5,258 nucleotides of DNA from an uncultured Treponema sp. Lineage in GTDB: Bacteria > Spirochaetota > Spirochaetia > Treponematales > Treponemataceae. A program made the position numbers and the translations under genes. Shown piece after piece: positions 1 through 5,258 of this stretch; positions within the stretch are counted from its first letter, which is position 1; every line of letters begins with the position of its first letter. The notes under the pieces were generated by a model that worked only from the letters and a program-made list of their open reading frames with translations, did not search any database and had not been told where the DNA came from. The stretch is from positions 1 through 5,258 of the forward strand of contig CAMNGY010000144.1 in the NCBI GenBank assembly GCA_946538795.1, read 5' to 3'.

Positions 1-627
1 GAGGACTACAACTTCCAGATGGCCGAGGGGCTTTTCCAGAGGATAATCGACGTATACCCGGACGACAGGAAGGCCGTGGATTCCAAGTACAAGATAGATG
101 CCATAGCCCAGAGGGAGCGGGAGCAGAAGCTGCTTGACATGCTCAAGGCGAACAACGAGCGCTTCCTGGAGCAGAAGGCCAGCTATGAGAGGCAGCTGAA
201 GGGGCTTGAGAGCGCGGACATAGCCACCCTGAAGAAGGAATTGGACGCCGCCAACAGCAGGATCAGGGAGCTGGAGGCCCTGCTTGCCAGCGAGAAAGCC
301 GCTTCCGATTCGGAGCGGGCCAATGCTGCCGCATGGAAGGCCCAGGCAGAGAACGCGCTGGCAGATTCAGAGTCCGCCCGTGCCAAGGCTGAAGCAGAGC
401 TGGCATCCTATAAGGCTCAGGCGGAGGAAGCCGCACGTAAGCAGAATGAGGCGGCGGCCCAGGCGGAGGAAGATGTTCCTGCCGCAAAAAACGATGCCGG
501 AAGCACGCCGGTCAGGGCTGGTGGCGTCAGCGCGCAGGAGCTGCTTGAGCTGAAGCTTCGGGCGGCGCAGCTTCAGAGGCTCCTGGACGAAAGGAACAGT
601 GCGTCCCGTGACAACAAGTCAGAATAG
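1..627 (+). CDS. TPR-like / long coiled-coil protein, 3' part only
   Basis: The frame is open from the first base of the window, so the 208 visible residues are probably the C-terminal part of a longer protein. The ATG at 19 has no ribosome binding site and sits inside what looks like a TPR helix pair (AEGLFQRIIDVYPDD, then AVDSKYKIDAIA), the pattern of the last TPR in tol-pal or BamD-type repeat proteins. From about residue 36 to 156 the chain is rich in Ala, Glu, Lys and Gln with heptad-like leucines (for example LKKELDAANSRIRELEALL), which predicts a long coiled coil. It contains two KAQAE motifs 25 residues apart. A short Pro/Gly break (about 157-175) is followed by a last leucine-rich helix (ELLELKLRAAQLQRLLDER). 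No catalytic motif is visible. It ends 7 nt before the next start, so the two are probably co-transcribed. A scaffolding or periplasmic structural role is inference; whether it has a signal peptide cannot be seen. Confidence 0.8.
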   Translation, partial: EDYNFQMAEGLFQRIIDVYPDDRKAVDSKYKIDAIAQREREQKLLDMLKANNERFLEQKASYERQLKGLESADIATLKKELDAANSRIRELEALLASEKAASDSERANAAAWKAQAENALADSESARAKAEAELASYKAQAEEAARKQNEAAAQAEEDVPAAKNDAGSTPVRAGGVSAQELLELKLRAAQLQRLLDERNSASRDNKSE

Positions 628-629
628 GA
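625..629 (+). promoter_or_regulatory. Ribosome binding site deciding the start at 635/638
   Basis: TAGGA overlaps the stop codon of the upstream gene and lies 5 nt before ATG 635 and 8 nt before ATG 638. This supports starting the secreted protein at one of these two adjacent ATGs rather than at the in-frame GTG at 599. The GTG would add 12 polar residues in front of the signal peptide and overlap the upstream gene by 29 nt. Confidence 0.55.
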
Positions 630-634
630 TTCCC

Positions 635-2167
635 ATGATGAAATGCGTTATGAAGCTTTGCGGATGCAGTCTTCCTCTCTTTGCCGCCCTGCTGCTTTTG
701 CAGGCTCCTTGTCCTGCTTCCGCGCAGGAAAGCAAGGCTGATGAGATTATGACTTCCCGGGACTCAATTTTCTCAGGCGGGAACAAGGCGGACCGGCAGG
801 CGGAGCCTTCCGTCCCGGCCGGCCCTGATCCCTCAGACCCTGGAAGCCCAAGTCCTGATACCCAAAACGAAAATCCTGCCGGAACGGACGTTTCCCCTGC
901 ATCATCCGGTGCAATGACCGACCCCTATACAGGTTGGACGTACACTGCAGTGGACAGGGCCGAATATAAGAAGGGGCATGTCAAGGCCGTCCTGAGCGGC
1001 AGCCAGGGATCGTTCGGCCTGTACGCCGTCCGGGACGACGGCAAGGAGACAGCTCTTTTAAGTTCGTACGATTTTTTCAAGTCCACGGCATTCCTGCTCC
1101 GCGTGGGCCGCAAGGAGTACCTCCTGAACGGATCGGGGGGCGTAAAAAGCGAGGCCAGGCAGACGGAGGCCGGTGTGCAGATGGCCTATACCATACCGGG
1201 CAAGGCATTTTTCCTTTTGGACTTCACCTTCCCGGAAGAGGGGACTGCGGGCGGTCTTGAGGATACCATAAAGATCCGTATGTACACTGAGAATCTGGGG
1301 ACAAATCCCCAGACATTTACAAGCAAGGCGATTTTTGATACAATATTGGGCGAAAGCTCTTCCAGGCACTTTTCAACGTATGCCATTGACGAGCTGAATA
1401 CGCAGAAACAGTTTCATTCCATGAAGCAGGACCGTTGGGTTTGCTCCGCGAACAAGTCCGCGGCCATAGAATTCCTGTTCTGCGGGGCAGACATAACCGA
1501 GCCGGATTTCCTGACGCTGGGGCCGATAGGAAAGCTCTACGACTATTGGGAGCCGGAGGCCCACGAGGGAAAGGGTTTCTCCACTGTCCTGTCATACAAC
1601 AATTCGGGTGTGGCAATAAACTGGAGGACCGCCTACCTTCTGCCTGGGCAGCAGGACGTGAAGACCTTCTACATCGCCACGGCCGAAGGTGTGGAGCCTG
1701 TGTATGCGGGACGGCTGCCCTCTGGTGATGAGCTGATTGAGGCGGTGGAAGCTGGCAGAAGTCCTTTCCCCGGTGAGGCGGCCGCAGGTCAGGCAAGCCC
1801 GGATGAAACGCAGGGGACTGCGGTTCCCGAAGCCGGCCAGACGACGCCTGCGGACAATCAGCCGGAGCCTGCTCCTGGAAAGGAAGAACAACTTCCTGAG
1901 GACAAGCAGACGTCGCCCGCTCCGGTTCAGGAAGCAAAGACGCCTGCGGACAATCAGCCGGCACCCGCTCCTGCGAAGGAAGAACAGCCTCTTTCCGAGG
2001 CCGCAAAGGCTGTCACGGAAGATCAGCTGGATTATGAGTACATACAGAATTTGATAGACTACATTGAGTCCCTTGAGGAGGCCGGCAGCATAGACCGTGA
2101 GGAGCTGCAGAGCCTGAACGAGGAGCTTGACGCAATTTTTGAGAGATTAAGGAGCATGGGAAATTAG
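635..2167 (+). CDS. Secreted protein with beta-rich core and Pro-rich linkers, unknown function
   Basis: 510 residues when started at ATG 635 (ATG 638 is equally possible). Residues 1-30 form a signal peptide: a short basic start, a hydrophobic run SLPLFAALLLL, and a signal peptidase I type site ASA before Q31. C26 is preceded by Pro, which argues against a lipobox. Residues 51-94 are a Pro/Ser/Asp/Gly linker. Residues about 95-360 are an alternating aromatic/hydrophobic beta-rich core (GWTYTAVD, GSFGLYAVRDDGKE, AFFLLDFTF, TIKIRMYTENLG, KTFYIATAEG). The mature protein has only two cysteines, C270 and C283, both in this core, which could form a disulfide. Residues 378-458 are a Pro/Glu/Gln/Ala linker with a two-copy 32-residue repeat. 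Residues 462-508 form an acidic helical segment that may be a hairpin or coiled coil. I do not recognise the family. Export to the periplasm or cell surface is well supported; a carbohydrate-binding or structural role would be a guess. It sits between a coiled-coil gene and a TPR membrane-protein gene in one likely operon. Confidence 0.85.
   Translation: MMKCVMKLCGCSLPLFAALLLLQAPCPASAQESKADEIMTSRDSIFSGGNKADRQAEPSVPAGPDPSDPGSPSPDTQNENPAGTDVSPASSGAMTDPYTGWTYTAVDRAEYKKGHVKAVLSGSQGSFGLYAVRDDGKETALLSSYDFFKSTAFLLRVGRKEYLLNGSGGVKSEARQTEAGVQMAYTIPGKAFFLLDFTFPEEGTAGGLEDTIKIRMYTENLGTNPQTFTSKAIFDTILGESSSRHFSTYAIDELNTQKQFHSMKQDRWVCSANKSAAIEFLFCGADITEPDFLTLGPIGKLYDYWEPEAHEGKGFSTVLSYNNSGVAINWRTAYLLPGQQDVKTFYIATAEGVEPVYAGRLPSGDELIEAVEAGRSPFPGEAAAGQASPDETQGTAVPEAGQTTPADNQPEPAPGKEEQLPEDKQTSPAPVQEAKTPADNQPAPAPAKEEQPLSEAAKAVTEDQLDYEYIQNLIDYIESLEEAGSIDREELQSLNEELDAIFERLRSMGN
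1844..1986 (+). repeat. Two-copy in-frame repeat (96-nt period) in the secreted protein's linker
   Basis: Two 47-nt units, 1844-1890 and 1940-1986, match at 42 of 47 positions by eye. The first 22 bases are identical (they encode TPADNQP). The offset is 96 nt, so the reading frame is kept and the protein period is 32 residues (TPADNQPEPAPGKEEQ and TPADNQPAPAPAKEEQ). Weaker similarity extends upstream (GTTCCCGAAGC against GTTCAGGAAGC), with 6 extra bases in the first copy. This looks like a tandem duplication of a linker unit followed by drift, and is likely to vary in copy number between strains. Confidence 0.85.
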
Positions 2168-2170
2168 GAG
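2149..2170 (+). promoter_or_regulatory. Unusual translation start region of the TPR membrane protein
   Basis: Two purine-rich candidates precede ATG 2171, and neither is at normal spacing. AAGGAG at 2149-2154 lies 16 nt upstream, inside the end of the previous gene. TTAGGAG at 2164-2170 overlaps the previous stop codon and touches the ATG directly. Reinitiation by a ribosome that has just stopped at 2165-2167 would explain why no properly spaced site is needed. The only nearby alternative start is ATG 2207, with a weak GGAAG 3 nt before it; it would remove 12 residues of the first TPR helix. Confidence 0.45.
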
Positions 2171-3394
2171 ATGACCCAGTCGGTTATCCAGTTCGCACGG
2201 AAGCTCATGAAGCGCAGGAAATTCTCACGGGCAATCTCCCTCCTGGAGACAAACAGGAAGCATTACGGGGGATCCTATGAGTATTACCTTGCGTTGGGGA
2301 CGTCCTGCCTCTATGTGGGGGACTACGGCAATGCATGGAACTACTATGAGGAAGCCCGCAAGATAAAGGTTCAGGGTACGGAGCTGTATCTGGGGCAGGC
2401 CGTGATATTGCTGAGCCGGGGCGAGACGGATCGTGCAGTACAGTATTACCTGGACATTCAGAGCATGAGCCCCGGCAACACCGTTGCCTCGGATGCCCTT
2501 GAGTTCATACGCAAATCCAACAATAACTACGATATCATACGGGCCTGCTTCGATTCCGGCAGGATAGAGAGGTTTTATCCTCCGCTGGGAATGAACCCGG
2601 ACATTATCCGCAACTGCGTGCTGGTGGGCCTGCTGCTGGGCTTCTGCATTTCGGCAGGATTCGTGATCGGGTATTTCCGCTCACGCCCAAAGCCGGTGAA
2701 GCCCGTGGATCCGAAGACCCAGTTCCTGCAGGAAATGCAGCTGACCGAGGTGGAACGTCTTTCCCCTTCAAAATCATACTACCAGCCTGTCACTGACGCG
2801 CATGGAGAAGATTCTTCCGGAACCCAGGACCCTGCTGGAGAGGTGCAGCTGAGCGACGTCGAGATAAAGTCCAGCTATGACAAGGCCCTGGAGCTGGTAT
2901 TGAAGGAGCGGGACAACGCCGCCCATGTGGAGCTTAACAGGATACTGCGGAGCAATGCCGCCCAGTCCATAAAGGCGAAGGCCAGCGACTTGCTTTCCAG
3001 CCTCTATAAAAAACAGCCCGCATTCGGGACATTGAAGGACAACTTCAGCTACAAGCAGGTGGTGCAGGATCCGGGCCTTTACGATGGCTGCTACGTGGAG
3101 TGGAAGGGGCGCATAGCCAATCCCGTCCAGGGCGATGACGGCAGCATCACTTTTGACCTCCTTGAAGGATATGACACGAAGGTTTTCCTTGAGGGAATAG
3201 TCAGGGTCTACATTTCTGAAGAGCGCACGCGGCAATCGATAGACGGAACGAGCGTCTACATGATGAAACTGGACACAGAAAAACCCATCAGGATTTTGGG
3301 CTGTGTCCAGCAAGCGGGCGACGTGTTTTTCCTGAACGGCGTATCGGTCAACCAGCCGGTCAAGGGCGACAGCCTTGAGGAGCTGTCACACTAG
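2171..3394 (+). CDS. TPR protein with one membrane helix and a C-terminal beta-rich domain
   Basis: 407 residues with no signal peptide. Residues about 4-105 are TPR-like helix pairs (FSRAISLLETN, YYLALGTSCLYVGDYGNAWNYY, LYLGQAVILLSRGETDRAVQYY), followed by a helical stretch ending in RFYPPLG near 134-140. One clear membrane helix lies at about 149-169 (VLVGLLLGFCISAGFVIGYF) and is followed at once by the basic run RSRPKPVK. Residues 175-232 are a polar linker. Residues about 233-282 look helical, perhaps another TPR-like pair. Residues about 288-395 are beta-rich (DGCYVEWKGRIANP, SITFDLLEGYDTKVFL, IRILGCVQQAGDVFFLNGVSV), a pattern resembling a small OB-fold or tRNA_anti-like barrel; this fold is inferred from strand pattern only. 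Topology is ambiguous: the basic residues after the helix favour a cytoplasmic C-terminus, yet the TPRs without a signal peptide favour a cytoplasmic N-terminus. The layout resembles TPR membrane proteins of treponemes, from memory. The gene starts 3 nt after the secreted protein gene and probably shares its transcript, so a role in envelope assembly or scaffolding is an inference. Confidence 0.85.
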   Translation: MTQSVIQFARKLMKRRKFSRAISLLETNRKHYGGSYEYYLALGTSCLYVGDYGNAWNYYEEARKIKVQGTELYLGQAVILLSRGETDRAVQYYLDIQSMSPGNTVASDALEFIRKSNNNYDIIRACFDSGRIERFYPPLGMNPDIIRNCVLVGLLLGFCISAGFVIGYFRSRPKPVKPVDPKTQFLQEMQLTEVERLSPSKSYYQPVTDAHGEDSSGTQDPAGEVQLSDVEIKSSYDKALELVLKERDNAAHVELNRILRSNAAQSIKAKASDLLSSLYKKQPAFGTLKDNFSYKQVVQDPGLYDGCYVEWKGRIANPVQGDDGSITFDLLEGYDTKVFLEGIVRVYISEERTRQSIDGTSVYMMKLDTEKPIRILGCVQQAGDVFFLNGVSVNQPVKGDSLEELSH

Positions 3395-3410
3395 GCAATG
3401 ACCTGTCCTG
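3395..3410. other. 16-nt convergent intergenic gap without a clear terminator
   Basis: The only non-coding DNA between the + strand operon and the - strand kinase gene. The one structure seen is ATGAC (3398-3402) paired with GTCAT (3410-3414) around a 7-nt loop. It runs into the kinase stop codon, has only 5 pairs, and has no T-run on either side, so it is not a convincing intrinsic terminator. The two transcripts probably overlap at their 3' ends. Confidence 0.6.
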
Positions 3411-5258
3411 TCATATAAGAATTCCGTCCCATTCATCCACTATGTTAGCGCAGCTGTCCATATCCAGCTCGTCGCTGGCGGCAAGCAGCCTAGACAAAAG
3501 CTCCTCCTGCTCCGGCGGGTAGCGGTAGCCGGAGATTGACTTGCATGCCGCTTCCAGCGCGTCCATGTCCAAGTCCAGCGCGGCCCGCCTGACTTTCTCG
3601 AACTCGGCCCGCAGGGTCCTGCTGTCGCACTCTGGCTTCTGGTTTGATTCGGCCTCCTCTTCCTTGCAGTAGGGGGCGAGTATTTTCTCATAGGCCAGGT
3701 ATTTTTCCAGCGCGGCGGCGTTGTTTGCCCGTATGAAGTCCGTGTCGCCCGCCTTGCCCGCCTTCTCCAGCGCGGCCGCCATGTCAGACAGCTGCATAGC
3801 CCCTATCTGCCTGGACGAGCTTTTGAGCGCGTGGACTTCGACCGTATAGGTCTCCCAGTCCGCGGAATCAAAGTGGGCCTGGATGGATGCGGCCTTGGAC
3901 GGGATGAGCTTGTAGTATTCCTTGAGGATTTTCAGGAAAATCTTTTCGCTTCCCACGAGCTTTATAGCCGATGCCGTGTCCAGGTCAACGAGCTTGGGGT
4001 CCAGCAGGGGAGGGTTCTCCTTCTCCAGCGGCTGGCTGGCCTCCTTCTCATCGACCGAAACCTTCTTGAGCTTGTCCTTGGGAAGCCACTGCTTCATCTT
4101 GGATATGAGGACACGGACTTCGATGGGTTTTGCGATGAAGTCGTCCAGGCCCGCCTTCATGAACATCTCTTTCGCGCTCCCGACCGCATTCGCTGTCAGC
4201 GCGAGGATCGGAATGTCCTTGTAGTCGGTGCATTCCTCCCTGATTTTCTGGGTCGCCTCTATGCCGTCCATCTCCGGCATCATGTGGTCCATCAGCACGA
4301 TGTCGTACTTGTGCTCCTTTGTTTTCTGGAGCGCTTCTTTGCCGCTCGTGGCGGTGTCGGTCTTGACCTTGAGCGGTTCCAGGAGGCCCTCCGCCACGGT
4401 CAGGTTCACGGTGTTGTCATCGACTATAAGGATGCAGGCGTCCGGTGCCACGAAGTCTGCGTCCCCGTCATGGTCTATCGTGCCTGCGAATGAGACTTTC
4501 TCCTTGTTGAAGATCATCGAGAGGTTCATGCAGGACAGGGGCTTCTTGACTATTCGCAGGTTCGGTATGTCCAGGCGGGTCTCGGACACGAAGTCCGCGA
4601 TGAACACAGACGTGACTTCCGGGTGGGCGGCAATGAATGCCTTGGCTTTGTCGTCCTGTATGAGCTTTTCGCCGAAGAAGACGAAGAAGTCCGCGTTGTC
4701 CCCGTACTTGATTTTGGCGGCGTTGTAAGCGTTGTCCAGGTTAAGCTGCTTGGAGGAGTTCATCGCCTGTATGCCCAGCCTCTTGCAGTCCCTGAGGAAA
4801 GGCTCGCTGTGGTTCTTGTTGGTGAAAAGTCCCAGGGCGACCTTGCCTTCGGTGTCCCTGACCTTCATGGCCGGCTCCCAGTTGGCCACTGTCTGGGGCA
4901 GAGAGAATGAGAATGTGCTACCCTTTCCGTACTCGCTTTGTACGCTGATGCTTCCGTTCATAAGGTAGACCAGCCGCTGCGATATCGTCAGGCCCAGGCC
5001 CGTCCCCTCGACGTTGCGGTTCCGCTTGCTGTCCACCTGCTGGAAGGACTCGAATATCTTGGAAAGGTCCTCTTCCTTTATGCCGATACCCGTGTCCGTG
5101 ACCGAGACTTTGAGCGTTATGCGCTCCTCATCCAGCTTCTCAAAGTCCACGCTTATCCTGACGTAGCCCTGGTTTGTGAATTTGACCGCGTTGTTGGCAA
5201 GGTTTATCAGCACCTGTCTGATGCGGATGTTGTCGCCGTAGAGAAGGACCGGAAGGCC
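3411..5258 (-). CDS. Hybrid sensor histidine kinase / receiver / HPt, C-terminal part
   Basis: The frame is open to the right edge, so the sensor and DHp (phospho-accepting His) parts lie outside; 615 residues are visible. The GTG at 5213 is not a start, because it falls inside the N box (GDNIRIRQVLINLANNAVKF). Order, in visible residues: HATPase 1-122 with G1 box DTGIGI (55-60), F box IFESFQQVD, and G2 box GTGLGL (85-90); a degenerate receiver at about 139-255; a true receiver at about 273-392 with acidic pair D280/D281, phospho-acceptor D324 (codon 4287-4289), T355 and K377; an HPt domain at about 419-529 with phospho-His H476 in HALKSSSRQIGA (codon 3831-3833); and a C-terminal helical extension of 86 residues. 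Together these give an internal His-Asp-His relay after the catalytic domain. The output partner is a separate response regulator not seen here. No DNA-binding domain is present, and no transmembrane segment lies in the visible part. The kinase is convergent with the + strand genes, so a functional link is not implied by operon structure. Confidence 0.95.
   Translation of the reverse strand, partial: GLPVLLYGDNIRIRQVLINLANNAVKFTNQGYVRISVDFEKLDEERITLKVSVTDTGIGIKEEDLSKIFESFQQVDSKRNRNVEGTGLGLTISQRLVYLMNGSISVQSEYGKGSTFSFSLPQTVANWEPAMKVRDTEGKVALGLFTNKNHSEPFLRDCKRLGIQAMNSSKQLNLDNAYNAAKIKYGDNADFFVFFGEKLIQDDKAKAFIAAHPEVTSVFIADFVSETRLDIPNLRIVKKPLSCMNLSMIFNKEKVSFAGTIDHDGDADFVAPDACILIVDDNTVNLTVAEGLLEPLKVKTDTATSGKEALQKTKEHKYDIVLMDHMMPEMDGIEATQKIREECTDYKDIPILALTANAVGSAKEMFMKAGLDDFIAKPIEVRVLISKMKQWLPKDKLKKVSVDEKEASQPLEKENPPLLDPKLVDLDTASAIKLVGSEKIFLKILKEYYKLIPSKAASIQAHFDSADWETYTVEVHALKSSSRQIGAMQLSDMAAALEKAGKAGDTDFIRANNAAALEKYLAYEKILAPYCKEEEAESNQKPECDSRTLRAEFEKVRRAALDLDMDALEAACKSISGYRYPPEQEELLSRLLAASDELDMDSCANIVDEWDGILI

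Noticed and set aside
599..634. GTG at 599 as the start of the secreted protein
   Set aside because: It overlaps the upstream gene by 29 nt and places 12 polar residues before the signal peptide. ATG 635/638 has a correctly spaced TAGGA.
635..715. Lipoprotein signal around C26 of the secreted protein
   Set aside because: The residue before C26 is Pro and the residue three before is Gln, which do not fit even a relaxed lipobox. The ASA site before Q31 is a better cleavage site.
1317..2006. 229-codon open frame on the - strand inside the secreted protein gene
   Set aside because: It lies wholly antisense to a gene with a clear signal peptide and domain pattern. Its translation is Pro/Arg/Ser-rich low complexity, as expected for the reverse of a Pro/Glu/Ala-rich linker. 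It is a shadow of codon bias.
2774..3313. 179-codon open frame on the - strand inside the TPR membrane-protein gene
   Set aside because: It is fully antisense to a continuous coding region with a coherent strand pattern, and has no upstream binding site or domain of its own.
3398..3414. Inverted repeat ATGAC/GTCAT as a bidirectional terminator
   Set aside because: Only 5 pairs, three of them A-T, and no T-run on either side.
3831..4493. 220-codon open frame on the + strand inside the kinase gene
   Set aside because: It is antisense to intact receiver and HPt domains with all key residues in place. Its product is Val/Leu/His/Arg-rich with no recognisable domain.
5211..5213. GTG as the start of the kinase
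   Set aside because: The codon falls inside the HATPase N box, and the frame upstream to the window edge continues the conserved motif, so the gene is cut by the window.

Overview
The window holds four genes and almost no non-coding DNA. Three genes lie head to tail on the + strand: the 3' end of a coiled-coil protein, a secreted protein, and a TPR membrane protein. They meet one convergent gene on the - strand, a large hybrid sensor kinase whose 5' part lies beyond the right edge. No rRNA, tRNA, CRISPR array, insertion sequence or phage gene is visible.

The DNA is moderately GC-rich (about the mid-50s percent by eye), with frequent AGG (Arg) and ATA (Ile) codons. The layout suggests a diderm, most likely a spirochaete of the Treponema group. 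This rests on the look of the short TPR / transmembrane protein, with its FYPP motif after the TPRs, and on the envelope-type neighbours. It is an inference from family resemblance, not a database match.

Region by region: 1-627 encodes the end of a TPR-like plus Ala/Glu/Lys-rich coiled-coil protein. 635-2167 encodes a signal-peptide-bearing protein with a beta-rich core between low-complexity Pro/Glu/Gln linkers and a C-terminal acidic helical segment. 2171-3394 encodes a protein with N-terminal TPRs, one membrane helix and a C-terminal beta-rich, possibly OB-like domain. Gaps between these three are 7 and 3 nt, so they are almost certainly one transcription unit, probably an envelope-associated module of unknown function. 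3411-5258 (minus strand) encodes the HATPase, pseudo-receiver, receiver, HPt and C-terminal helical part of a multistep phosphorelay kinase. The two transcripts converge with a 16-nt gap and no clear terminator.

The three + strand proteins are not recognisable as a named system. The points most worth a second look are the TPR-TM-beta protein and its secreted partner, the same-frame TAG-GAG-ATG junction between them, the 32-residue linker repeat, and the degenerate receiver inside the kinase.
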